From positions 1 through 64,000 of the forward strand of contig CAMEUH010000001.1 in NCBI GenBank assembly GCA_945938055.1: DNA of 64,000 nt. Direction: 5' to 3'. The notes under the pieces are model-generated. The model was not told the origin of the DNA, did no database searches, and saw only the letters and a list, made by a program, of their open reading frames with translations. Source of the DNA: an uncultured Eubacteriaceae bacterium. GTDB taxonomy: Bacteria > Bacillota > Clostridia > Lachnospirales > Lachnospiraceae. Shown one piece after another: positions 1 through 7,832 of the stretch (position 1 is the stretch's first letter; each line of letters opens with the position of its first letter). The position numbers were made by a program, and so were the translations under genes.

Positions 1-601
1 ATCCCGACCATGGTTCTCCCCAGTAGCCGTGTCCAAAATTATGTCCCAGGAGGTTACTTGGGAAATGCCATACACTCCAGATAATACCGCCAAAAATTAC
101 TGCTTTTACCGTACCATACTCTTCTTCCAGTTTGGGATAAAGATAACCTCGCCAGCCAATCTCTTCCCCAAGTCCTCCAAAGGATACCAGAATCCCGTTC
201 CCAATAAGCATGAACGGCAGCAGAAAGAGCATGTTCTGTGTCAATCCGGCTTTTTCTGCCATGGAAGGGTCAAAGGTTTCCGGAAACGCCAAAAACATCA
301 GCCCGGTTCCCAGGTCCATCCAGAAAAATGGAACAATCAGTGCTGCAAGCAGCCATAACCACCTTTTATTATCGAAATGAATTCCAAGCATCATGGAATC
401 CTTTCCTGTCATTTTAAATCCTTCCCCTGTAAGTTTTCTTGTAAGTACCACAGAAATTGCAGGAATCAGCATGGAAAATGCCAGAATAAATTCCATTGCC
501 TTTGACTCATAAATACCACCTGCCAGGATATAAACAAAATCCATTCCCCATGTCAAAATAAATGTAATGAGCACATAAATAACAATTCTTTTCTTATTCA
601 T
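1..601 (-). CDS. CPBP family intramembrane glutamic-type endopeptidase (C-terminus cut by window edge)
   Basis: The frame opens with ATG at 601 and is still open at position 1, so about 200 residues are visible and the end lies outside the window. Hydrophobic segments alternate with short loops, as in polytopic membrane proteases. Near residues 150-185 are the CPBP/ABI (CAAX-protease-like) signatures EEIGWRGYL (the EExxxR motif) and WSVWHFP (the second motif with its histidine). Family members cleave within the membrane; some process prenylated proteins or act in bacteriocin self-immunity, but the substrate here is unknown. Its start overlaps the stop of the upstream ABC permease by 8 bp, so it is translationally coupled to the exporter operon and may serve the same peptide or stress response. 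Family assignment is firm; role is inference. Confidence 0.85.
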   Translation of the reverse strand, partial: MNKKRIVIYVLITFILTWGMDFVYILAGGIYESKAMEFILAFSMLIPAISVVLTRKLTGEGFKMTGKDSMMLGIHFDNKRWLWLLAALIVPFFWMDLGTGLMFLAFPETFDPSMAEKAGLTQNMLFLLPFMLIGNGILVSFGGLGEEIGWRGYLYPKLEEEYGTVKAVIFGGIIWSVWHFPSNLLGHNFGHGYWGEPWSG

Positions 602-1325
602 CTTCCCTCTCCAATCCCGCAAAAAACACACATGTAATCCGATAGGAAACGTAATAAACTGCAAGTGTTCCCAAAGTAATGAACATCTGAATCAGCATGT
701 AAATTTCCTGATGCTCTTTCACATATCCAAAAATCTTATCCATGGAAATCTTATCCAGAATGCTCAAATCTCCAAAAAACACATATACCGATACCAAAAA
801 AGCCAGAGCAAGCATGATTCCCAGCTTCAATCGGTATCCCCTGTGCGTTCCAAGACATATCAAAAACGGCAGTTCTAATGCCGCCATAAAAAGCAAAAGG
901 CATGCCATGATTGGGACCATCTGCTGTAATATTGTGGACTGCATTAACATTTCCGCATTTTCACAGTTAATGGAACAAAGGAGCCCTGACATCATGCTAA
1001 AGCTAATCACCACATAAAACGCCAGCAATATAAAAATGTATTTTGATGCAACATACTGCTTTTCCGACACCGGAAGACTTAAACAATAACATCTCCTCCT
1101 GCGTCCTTCATCTACTGCCACAACGCTTGTTTCCAGATTAAAAATCACTAAAGCAAGCAGTATGATAACAATAAACGTTGCAAGCAGACATACAATCACA
1201 TCTCCCTGATCCGGCGGGAGAACCATCCGAAGCACCATCATCAAAAGAAAACCGGCAGCCATTGAAATAATATACCATTTCCCCTTTACTGCAATAAAGT
1301 CCTTATACAAAAGTCCTGCCATCAA
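594..1325 (-). CDS. ABC-2 type transporter permease subunit
   Basis: This 243-residue protein has about six hydrophobic segments (for example around residues 16-36, 43-63, 95-118, 135-160, 165-190 and 210-232), a layout typical of ABC-2 permeases. Between the second and third segments sits a basic cytoplasmic stretch, GRRRRCYCLSLPVSEKQYVASK. The SLP(V/I)S.. element recurs in the neighbouring permease as SLPISSAQIVGSRY, so the two are divergent relatives that probably form a heterodimer. It overlaps the preceding permease gene by 4 bp and the following CPBP gene by 8 bp. The ATPase partner is at 2108-2983. The substrate is unknown; the operon type (GntR regulator, ATPase, two permeases) resembles cell-envelope-stress or antimicrobial-peptide exporters. 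Confidence 0.8.
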   Translation of the reverse strand: MMAGLLYKDFIAVKGKWYIISMAAGFLLMMVLRMVLPPDQGDVIVCLLATFIVIILLALVIFNLETSVVAVDEGRRRRCYCLSLPVSEKQYVASKYIFILLAFYVVISFSMMSGLLCSINCENAEMLMQSTILQQMVPIMACLLLFMAALELPFLICLGTHRGYRLKLGIMLALAFLVSVYVFFGDLSILDKISMDKIFGYVKEHQEIYMLIQMFITLGTLAVYYVSYRITCVFFAGLEREDE

Positions 1326-2089
1326 TCATTCCCCCTTCTTCTCATCATGCATTGCCAGGAACCCAGATAGGAAATTCCCATACAGACAACGGATGCTGCA
1401 AAAACCATCCATCCCTTTTCTTTCATGTTCTCACCAAGAGATTCCATCATTTCAATCTGCATCTGTTCTACCAATTCTACCGGTATATTCCTGTTTTGGC
1501 ACCAGAACCAGACTACAAACATAAGAAAGATTACCACAAACGGAACACATTGAATCATATCCGCCCTGGATGTCCCAAAATAATACAGCAGAAACATCAC
1601 AAGACTAAGATACATGAGCATTCCCCCGCAGAATGTGAGAACATATGATGCGAGTGTACCAAATGCAAAGTTCTCCGATACAAGTGATACAAAAAATGCT
1701 GCCAGAAGAGAACCCAAAAGACTGACAAACGCAAACAAAAGACAGGCTGCATAGCGGCTTCCAACGATTTGTGCACTGCTTATCGGAAGGCTGAGCTGAT
1801 ATTTACGAAAGCCGGCCTTATAATCTTCCTTAAAGCACTCCACTACCATACTGGTAAATGCCATTGGAATAAAAAGTACTGTCCAGATTGCAATCTCAAA
1901 AAACGAATAAATTGTCTCTTTGCCGATATCATCCTCTATCATCATGGTTTCAATCCCCTGAGCTACATTTCCGAATCGTGCACTAAGAATAAACATTACC
2001 GAAAGTACAATAATGCCTGTTGTTACTGCGCCAAACATCATTAAATTTTTCTTAAGACAATACATGTCTTTCTGAATTAAACCCAACAT
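1322..2089 (-). CDS. ABC-2 type transporter permease subunit
   Basis: This 255-residue polytopic membrane protein has hydrophobic segments near residues 17-37, 62-84, 110-135, 140-170, 178-198 and 228-248. It shares with its neighbour the cytoplasmic motif YQLSLPISSAQIVGSRY following a large N-terminal loop. It starts 18 bp after the ATPase stop and its stop overlaps the next permease start (ATGA-type coupling). The two permeases and ATPase should form one exporter. Nothing in the sequence identifies the cargo. Confidence 0.8.
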   Translation of the reverse strand: MLGLIQKDMYCLKKNLMMFGAVTTGIIVLSVMFILSARFGNVAQGIETMMIEDDIGKETIYSFFEIAIWTVLFIPMAFTSMVVECFKEDYKAGFRKYQLSLPISSAQIVGSRYAACLLFAFVSLLGSLLAAFFVSLVSENFAFGTLASYVLTFCGGMLMYLSLVMFLLYYFGTSRADMIQCVPFVVIFLMFVVWFWCQNRNIPVELVEQMQIEMMESLGENMKEKGWMVFAASVVCMGISYLGSWQCMMRRRGND

Positions 2090-2107
2090 ATGCTGTTCCT
2101 CCCGGTA

Positions 2108-2983
2108 TCATCTGATTTCTGATGTCTTTCTGGAATACTCTGCATAGAAAATCATGATATCTTCCAATGTGGCAGACTCCATGTGAAGATTCGGATAGCG
2201 TAATGCGCACTCTTTTCTGTCCTTTACCAGAACCTCTGAACAAAATTCTGACTGTCGGCAGGAAACCACATCCTCGGAGCAAAGCTGTGATAACTCTTCT
2301 TTTTTGCATTTAATGAGTCCGTGCTTTTCCAGAATTTCATTTTTATCTCCACACAACATGATATGTCCCCGATCAATGAAAACAATCATGTCCGCAATCC
2401 GTTCCAAATCCGTGGTAATATGGGAAGACAGCAGAATCGTATGATTCTCTTCCATGACAAATTCCTGGAAAATTGTGAGAATTTCATTTCTCACAATTGG
2501 GTCAAGGCCGCTGGTTGGTTCATCCATGACAAGAAGCTCTGCCTCATGAGAAAGTGCAACTGCTATCTGAAGCTTCATGCGCATGCCTCGTGAGAAGGAA
2601 CCACATTTTTTCCCTGCCGGAAGCCCAAACTCTTTCAAATATCCAAAGAACTTTTTCTCCTGCCAGTTGGAATAGATATTTTTCATGACACTATTAATCT
2701 GACCCGGAGTAAGAAATTCATGAAAGCACATTTCATCGAATACAACCCCTATTTTCTCCTTAAGTTTTGCCCCATCTGCTGCCATATCCTGCCCCAAAAC
2801 CTTAATCTCCCCTGCATCCTTTTTGATGATATCCAGGATAAGCTGGATGGTAGTCGTCTTTCCTGCACCATTCTGCCCGATAAATCCACAGATGCATCCC
2901 GTTGGGATTTCAAAGCTCACTTGATCCAGTTTAAAATCCTCATATTGCTTTGTAACACCCTTTAGTTCCAATACATTACTCAT
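2108..2983 (-). CDS. ABC transporter ATP-binding protein (YtrB-like)
   Basis: This is the nucleotide-binding subunit of the exporter. I chose the ATG at 2983 (MSNVLELKG), which follows AGGAAG and overlaps the GntR stop by 8 bp; an upstream in-frame ATG at 3004 would add seven residues inside the GntR gene. In this numbering Walker A is GQNGAGKT at 36-43, the signature loop is the variant SRGMR at 131-135 rather than LSGGQ, and Walker B is LLVMDEPTSGLDP at 150-162. The SRGM-type signature is common in ATPases paired with ABC-2 permeases and YtrA-type GntR regulators. It powers export by the two downstream permeases. The C-terminal 80 residues form the usual poorly conserved accessory domain. 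Confidence 0.85.
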   Translation of the reverse strand: MSNVLELKGVTKQYEDFKLDQVSFEIPTGCICGFIGQNGAGKTTTIQLILDIIKKDAGEIKVLGQDMAADGAKLKEKIGVVFDEMCFHEFLTPGQINSVMKNIYSNWQEKKFFGYLKEFGLPAGKKCGSFSRGMRMKLQIAVALSHEAELLVMDEPTSGLDPIVRNEILTIFQEFVMEENHTILLSSHITTDLERIADMIVFIDRGHIMLCGDKNEILEKHGLIKCKKEELSQLCSEDVVSCRQSEFCSEVLVKDRKECALRYPNLHMESATLEDIMIFYAEYSRKTSEIR

Positions 2984-3365
2984 TATGTTTCTTCCTTTCT
3001 TCACATAGCAATCCGAAAATCTCTAATAATTCTTCATTCGTCACCCCGGCAAGCTCCGCCTTATCAAGCATCTGGTCAAATAATCCTCCCACCTCATAAA
3101 TTATTTGTTCACGCTCTGCTTCCGGATTAATGCCTTTTACAAAGCTTCCCTTTCCCGTAAAGGATTCAATATATCCATCCCGTTCCAGCTCTTCATAAGC
3201 CCGTTTGGTAGTGATAATGCTGATTCTCAGTTCCTTTGCCAGAAGACGCATGGACGGAAGAAACTCACCTTCCTTTAGTTCACCGTTAAGAATCATGTTT
3301 TTAATCTGTTCCCGGATTTGTTCATAAATAGGGGTTTCTGAATTATTAGTAATGATAATGTTCAC
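2976..3365 (-). CDS. GntR family transcriptional regulator (YtrA subfamily)
   Basis: This 129-residue regulator has an N-terminal winged helix-turn-helix (roughly residues 9-75), with the GntR hallmarks PIYEQIREQIKNMILNGEL, LPSMRLLAKELRISIITTKRAYEELERDGYI and the wing FTGKGSFV. The short C-terminal tail without an effector-binding domain is typical of the YtrA subfamily, which represses its own ABC-transporter operon. Consistently, it is the first gene of the operon and a perfect inverted repeat overlaps its promoter (3433-3453). It is translationally coupled to the ATPase gene. Autorepression is inference from the operator position. Confidence 0.9.
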   Translation of the reverse strand: MNIIITNNSETPIYEQIREQIKNMILNGELKEGEFLPSMRLLAKELRISIITTKRAYEELERDGYIESFTGKGSFVKGINPEAEREQIIYEVGGLFDQMLDKAELAGVTNEELLEIFGLLCEERKKHNE

Positions 3366-3432
3366 GTTATACTCCTTTTTATTGATTCATTACAAGAACT
3401 CATTTCATATTTGCAAAACTAATCAAAAATAT

Positions 3433-3471
3433 TGTATATATCCATTATATACATTCTTTTTTCTTTGTCAA
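3433..3471 (-). promoter_or_regulatory. Promoter with overlapping operator for the GntR/ABC operon
   Basis: Reading the minus strand, TTGACA (3466-3471) is followed after 16 bp by TATAAT (3444-3449), a near-consensus sigma-A promoter. Eight-bp arms TGTATATA and TATATACA with a 5-bp centre (3433-3453) form a perfect inverted repeat covering the -10 box. This matches the size and AT-rich character of YtrA-type GntR operators, so the regulator at 2976-3365 probably binds here and blocks transcription. Confidence 0.7.
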
Positions 3472-3534
3472 TCCACAAAAATGATGGAAACCTTATTTTC
3501 CAATGGAATATACTAAAAAGAAAAGGACTTTTTA

Positions 3535-4026
3535 ATGAATTCTCAAAATATTTTTACTTCCATTCTAATGAACAATTTCCCCATGGCCATCGCACTGATA
3601 CAAGGCAATTCCGGTTATCCTGATTTGCATGGCAAGGTTTTCTTCTACAACACCCCCTTTGGCGGTGCACTTGTATATGTGGAAGTGAATGGACTTCCTG
3701 ATAAAAATCCCTCTTCCAGTTTCTACGGTCTTCATATTCATGAATTTGGAAATTGCACCTTGCCTTTTGACAAAACAGGAAACCACTACAATCCGGGCAA
3801 CACCCAGCATCCATGGCACGCAGGTGATCTGCCTCCATTGCTGGGTAATAACGGATACGCATGGATGTGTGTTTATACCGGTCAGTTCTCCATTCCGGAA
3901 ATCCTTGGAAAGTCTGTAGTCATTCACGGAATGCGGGATGATTTTACCAGCCAGCCCTCCGGAGATTCCGGAGCCAAAATCGGATGCGGCGTGATTCGTC
4001 CCGCAAAAGAATACTCTTCTCCCTGA
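3535..4026 (+). CDS. Superoxide dismutase (Cu/Zn type) family protein
   Basis: This 163-residue protein matches the Cu/Zn SOD fold and catalytic pattern. The metal ligands are visible: HIH (H67, H69), the bridging histidine in NHYNP (H84), H92, H95 and D98 in QHPWHAGD, and the last copper ligand H131 in VVIHG. The disulfide cysteines C74 and C151 and the late motif PSGDSGAKIGCGVI are also present. There is no signal peptide or lipobox, so unlike most bacterial SodC proteins it appears cytoplasmic. The active-site arginine of canonical enzymes is not obvious near the C-terminus (KIGCGVIRPA contains an R close to it), so catalytic competence is uncertain. It stands alone on the plus strand. ATG 3535 follows AAAAGGAC; ATG 3568 is a weaker alternative. 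Confidence 0.85.
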   Translation: MNSQNIFTSILMNNFPMAIALIQGNSGYPDLHGKVFFYNTPFGGALVYVEVNGLPDKNPSSSFYGLHIHEFGNCTLPFDKTGNHYNPGNTQHPWHAGDLPPLLGNNGYAWMCVYTGQFSIPEILGKSVVIHGMRDDFTSQPSGDSGAKIGCGVIRPAKEYSSP

Positions 4027-4051
4027 AAGCGGTACGCCAAAGTTTTTCCAA

Positions 4052-4116
4052 TAAAAAAAGGGAGCCATGGTCACATAAGCATCTTCTCATAAAAGACACC
4101 TATTGTAATGGCTCCC
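4052..4116 (-). terminator. Hairpin terminator after the DUF2339-like gene
   Basis: Nine-bp arms GGGAGCCAT (4060-4068) and ATGGCTCCC (4108-4116) flank a 39-nt loop. On the minus strand the stem is followed at once by seven T residues (4052-4059), which marks it as the end of the 7636-4135 operon. It also lies 34 bp after the convergent SOD gene. The long loop is unusual. Confidence 0.6.
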
Positions 4117-4134
4117 TATCCTTACTTTTACATA

Positions 4135-6252
4135 TTAATCCTTGTCATTCTGCATTTTCTTATCAATAAGATTATATATCAGGCTAATGACAAAACATAA
4201 TATGCCTGATACAAAAAAGCTTAATGCATTTCCCAGGGTATTCGTGTAATTAATATCCACCATGATTAATTTAAAAATACTAACCATGGAAAGAATCAGT
4301 CCAAAAACTCTAAGTGACCGATACTGCCCCATAAATCCAATTATAATGCTCAATATCGCCAGCACAAAACATGCAATGCTAATCACATAATTAACGGAAT
4401 GAAATGATTCCAGAATCACAATCATCAAAATTGTAAATTTTAATCCAACATAGATTCCACTAAACCTATTATCATATCGATCCAGCAGATTCTTTGCATT
4501 TACCATAAACGCAAGCAACGTGGTAATGATGATTACCAGATGAAGTATTCCTTCATATCCGTAATTGATCCTTATGATTCCTCCTATCATCACAAGCATG
4601 TTGATGATATTATATACCGTTCCTTTCTCCTGTTCTCCAGTTATCGGATCCCTTCCAAAACAACTTTTCATCATTACAATATTAAATAATGCTGCGACAA
4701 CAAAGGATACAACTTCTGGCAATTCAGAATTTCTTGCCAGTTCAAGTACTGCGCCAACCATACTATAACTTAGAAAAATAAATGTTACGATATGTACCAC
4801 ATTTTTAAACCGAACACTATACTGATTCTTATTTTTATAAATCAGCCAGAATGCGCTTACTGCTACCAGCAATCCAAGGAATAGTCTTTCCGTCTCATTG
4901 ATGTAATCCTTAAATGCATAGTTAAAAAACAAAATCATGCTGCTATATTTCCATACAACATTGTTTCTATAAAATCCAAGAAACAGCCATGGCAGAATCA
5001 TTAATGGCACAACGCCATGCTCACTCAGCACCGGATCTACTCCCAGACCACATCCGGCAAAAATAACCATTGCCGCAATGGCGATATTTTTTCCATGGCT
5101 TTCTTTTGCCTTTTTCCTTTCAACCGCAATCATCAATCCCATGCATATGAGGTAAGTAATGATTGCAAAAACGAAATCATTATCCCCTGTAACCAATCCC
5201 AGTACCTGAATTAGCATAAGCACATAGATGCTTAAAATGATTCCAAAAGCTACTCCGCTCTTTTCAATCCTTCCATACATCACCATACCAACATGGAATG
5301 CAATAAACAGTAATATCATGATTGTCGCCACGTAAATTCCCTTGCCAAGAATTTCCTCACAGCCGGCAAATAGAATCACAAAATTGACTGCATTAAAAAC
5401 ATGGTGTATCAGATTATTCGAAAATTCCCTGTCATAGTGAACGAAATAAAAGACGCCGGATGAAATCATATAGAAAATAATTAATGCCATAAATTTTGCC
5501 GCATCGTTATTCTCTATGCAAAGTATGCACCCGAAAATCATCGCAATATCAATTCCCAGCTGTCCGATTACCTGGAAAATTTTATTCTTCAGCTTAGAAA
5601 GAAAACAAACCCCAATTGCCCAGATACAAATCAATAGATACAAGGTAATATCACCAAATGCCTTAAAGTACATATTGCTAAGAAGTAAAGAAATATACAC
5701 CGCTCCCACTCCGCATCCGGTGAGTGCAATATAGAATTTGTTATCTTTATCCTTCTTCAATTTGAAAAGTCCCACTCCCAAAAAAGCAAAACTTAACAGA
5801 TAGGTGGTTATCATCTTTGCCGTGTCATTGAAATACGGAAGCAGTAATGTTGCAAATAAAATCAAACTTATAAATATCAGTACGGATGCAAAAATTCCCA
5901 TTAAAGATTTGCCAATGGTTTTTTCTAAATCTTTTCGTGCATACGGCATGTCGAAATCCGGCTGTGCCTCTGTTTCTTGTTCCTTTGGCTGTACTGATTG
6001 TTCCCGTTGTATACTTTCCAATGCTTTCTGCTGAATTTCAACCGGTTCTGATGCTTTTCTTTCTTCCATCTCGTTCTTTAACAGACACAGCTGACTCTCC
6101 ATGTATTCGATTTCCTGTTTGAAATGCCGGATTTTACCTTCCATCACTTCCGTGTCATCCGCCTCACATTCATCCATCAGATGCCAAAGCTGCATTCTGT
6201 CCTGTAAAAGTCTTTTTTCATAATTCATTATTTTCGTCATTCGTTCATTCAA
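4135..6252 (-). CDS. Large polytopic membrane protein, DUF2339-like
   Basis: This 705-residue protein starts with a soluble, charged, coiled-coil-prone region (residues 1-105, rich in E, K and Q). About twenty closely spaced hydrophobic segments follow to the C-terminus, with very short loops and few charged residues. That architecture resembles DUF2339-family membrane proteins, whose biochemical function is unknown. It is the last gene of an operon with a HTH protein and a HipA-like kinase, with only 15 bp separating it from the kinase, and a hairpin terminator follows. Whether the kinase module acts on or with this membrane protein is an open question. Family assignment is by architecture only. 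Confidence 0.6.
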   Translation of the reverse strand: MNERMTKIMNYEKRLLQDRMQLWHLMDECEADDTEVMEGKIRHFKQEIEYMESQLCLLKNEMEERKASEPVEIQQKALESIQREQSVQPKEQETEAQPDFDMPYARKDLEKTIGKSLMGIFASVLIFISLILFATLLLPYFNDTAKMITTYLLSFAFLGVGLFKLKKDKDNKFYIALTGCGVGAVYISLLLSNMYFKAFGDITLYLLICIWAIGVCFLSKLKNKIFQVIGQLGIDIAMIFGCILCIENNDAAKFMALIIFYMISSGVFYFVHYDREFSNNLIHHVFNAVNFVILFAGCEEILGKGIYVATIMILLFIAFHVGMVMYGRIEKSGVAFGIILSIYVLMLIQVLGLVTGDNDFVFAIITYLICMGLMIAVERKKAKESHGKNIAIAAMVIFAGCGLGVDPVLSEHGVVPLMILPWLFLGFYRNNVVWKYSSMILFFNYAFKDYINETERLFLGLLVAVSAFWLIYKNKNQYSVRFKNVVHIVTFIFLSYSMVGAVLELARNSELPEVVSFVVAALFNIVMMKSCFGRDPITGEQEKGTVYNIINMLVMIGGIIRINYGYEGILHLVIIITTLLAFMVNAKNLLDRYDNRFSGIYVGLKFTILMIVILESFHSVNYVISIACFVLAILSIIIGFMGQYRSLRVFGLILSMVSIFKLIMVDINYTNTLGNALSFFVSGILCFVISLIYNLIDKKMQNDKD

Positions 6253-6267
6253 ACTATATCACCTCGC

Positions 6268-7083
6268 TTAAGTTTCTATAAATAAATATTGATATTTTCT
6301 CATTTGTTCATGTAAAATCGTCTCCACCCTTATCTTTTCCTTATCCGGGTAAATTGCAGTATTCTCTAACAATTTTCTGATATCCCCCTTGGTAAAATAG
6401 AATTTCAGATTCTTTCCATACAATTCTTCTGAAATTTCAAGTTGTTCCTCAAAATCATTACAAATCGTTTTTGCCCGGACGTTCTCCATAAGTTTATATA
6501 CATTTGCATCCAATGGATAATCCATTGTGGTGTCAGCCAAAAGAGCCGCCCCATTATCAAATATGGGACAATATGCAAACTTTCCATCCTCATTCATTAA
6601 TACCGCAATATTATGTGTATGCCTGTCTTCATTTAAAAATACAGCATCAATGGTGAACAATTTATTGATGTATCTACCAAACTCCTTAAGACCGGTTATC
6701 CGTTCTACCTGATTAACCAGAAAAATCAGTCTTTCCTTATGCCCGGCAATACGCAATATGGATTGATAAAGACTCTCTCCAAAAAAATTCTTAAACAGCC
6801 TTTCCAACGTAATAATCTGCCAGTCTTCACTTAAAAAATTCTTACTCTTCACTCCGGTATATGTGGTTGATTTATATTTCATTTCTTCTAAGTCGTAAAG
6901 CACAAATTCTTCTCTGGCAAGTGTTGATTTTTCAAGCAGATGTGATACGACATATTCCGCAAGGCCTTCATAGCCGGTATAATCCGCCTTATACCAGATA
7001 TTTTCATTTTCCCATTTCAGCTGATTTCCCTTAGAAGACTGTCTGTCATTTGTCCGGATATTCTGTTCAAATAACTCTATCAT
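6268..7083 (-). CDS. Compact HipA-like protein kinase
   Basis: This 271-residue protein carries the catalytic motifs of HipA-C-type kinases: the catalytic loop NEDRHTHN at 151-158 (D153 as catalytic aspartate) and the metal-binding FDNG at 175-178 (D176). A lysine in WYKADY (K32) probably contacts ATP. It is far shorter than HipA (about 440 residues) and lacks the HipA N-terminal subdomain. Canonical HipA phosphorylates glutamyl-tRNA synthetase and causes persistence; the target of compact relatives is generally unknown. The gene begins 4 bp after the HTH gene at 7088-7636, the order and coupling of HipBA-type toxin-antitoxin pairs. Toxin activity is inference. Confidence 0.75.
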   Translation of the reverse strand: MIELFEQNIRTNDRQSSKGNQLKWENENIWYKADYTGYEGLAEYVVSHLLEKSTLAREEFVLYDLEEMKYKSTTYTGVKSKNFLSEDWQIITLERLFKNFFGESLYQSILRIAGHKERLIFLVNQVERITGLKEFGRYINKLFTIDAVFLNEDRHTHNIAVLMNEDGKFAYCPIFDNGAALLADTTMDYPLDANVYKLMENVRAKTICNDFEEQLEISEELYGKNLKFYFTKGDIRKLLENTAIYPDKEKIRVETILHEQMRKYQYLFIET

Positions 7084-7087
7084 CCAT

Positions 7088-7636
7088 CTACCTCTCTATC
7101 TTAATCCAAAAATCATCTTCAGCCATTCTTCCTTCTGTCTTTTCGATAATCATGAACGGGTCGTAGAATGGCAGGTCCAAATCCTTCAGTACAAGTTTCA
7201 TTTTATCCCGGCTTTTGGGGAAACACCTGGATTCCAAAAAAGCTGTATACATTTTATAATCCGGTTCTTCCTCTTTGCCAAATGCCCGGAACATGACATT
7301 ATCCGTATAATTTCTTATCTGTACATGCCTATGGACTTCATCCACATCAATCAGGGTACACAATGACTGCTTATGCATATACCAGAGCCTGATTGGATAA
7401 ATTTTCTCCGGAACCCGGATTGTCTCAACATATTCCGGATACTTTTCAAGCATCTTTAACAGTAAAACCATCGGTCCAATAATGGGTTCATCACTTCGCT
7501 CCCATCTTTCAACAGTTGATTTTGATGCATTAATTAACATGGCAAAATCCTTCTGTGTAAGTCCAAGCTGCTTTCTCACCTGTTTAATTTCTTTTGCCGT
7601 TGTATATCCCGGTGTCATAAATACATTATTATTCAT
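7088..7636 (-). CDS. Helix-turn-helix regulator, probable antitoxin partner of the HipA-like kinase
   Basis: The DNA-binding domain occupies the N-terminal third, with the Xre-type pattern IKQVRKQLGLTQKDFAMLI followed by NASKSTVERWERSDEPI. The remaining roughly 120 residues form a separate domain without recognised motifs. I chose ATG 7636 (MNNNVFMTPG), 10 nt downstream of AGGAG, over a TTG two codons earlier. It heads the operon with the HipA-like kinase and the membrane protein, and two near-identical 21-bp palindromes lie just upstream of its start. This is the usual autoregulatory arrangement of a HipB-like antitoxin. The antitoxin role is inferred from context. Confidence 0.75.
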   Translation of the reverse strand: MNNNVFMTPGYTTAKEIKQVRKQLGLTQKDFAMLINASKSTVERWERSDEPIIGPMVLLLKMLEKYPEYVETIRVPEKIYPIRLWYMHKQSLCTLIDVDEVHRHVQIRNYTDNVMFRAFGKEEEPDYKMYTAFLESRCFPKSRDKMKLVLKDLDLPFYDPFMIIEKTEGRMAEDDFWIKIER

Positions 7637-7660
7637 AAGCAAACATCTCCTGCCATTATT

Positions 7661-7713
7661 AAACCATTAAAATGATGGTTTGTAAAGAGTTAAAACATTT
7701 AAAATGATGGTTT
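7661..7713. promoter_or_regulatory. Twin palindromic operators upstream of the HTH/HipA operon
   Basis: Two 21-bp sites, 7661-7681 and 7693-7713, match at 19 of 21 positions. The first is a perfect inverted repeat with arms AAACCAT and ATGGTTT around TAAAATG; the second has a degenerate left arm. They start 32 bp apart, close to three helical turns, which would allow two dimers to bind on one face of the DNA. The HTH product of 7088-7636 is the obvious candidate ligand. Confidence 0.7.
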
Positions 7714-7784
7714 ATAATTTATAACTTTATTTAAAATTTATACTCTTTTTAATAATCATTCCCTTTTTACGCTAAAAATAAAAC

Positions 7785-7811
7785 CCCCAGAAGCACATTG
7801 ACTTCTGAGGG
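7785..7811 (-). terminator. Rho-independent terminator after the SDR gene
   Basis: On the minus strand the stem ACCCTCAGAAG/CTTCTGGGG is followed by GTTTTATTTTT. It sits about 20 bp after the stop of the dehydrogenase gene at 7833. Confidence 0.8.
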
Positions 7812-7832
7812 TAATACTCTACTTATTTCTAC

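Noticed and set aside
29..358. Plus-strand open frame at the left edge
   Set aside because: It lies antisense to the CPBP protease gene whose EExxxR and H motifs are in the minus-strand frame; no ribosome-binding site or family match.
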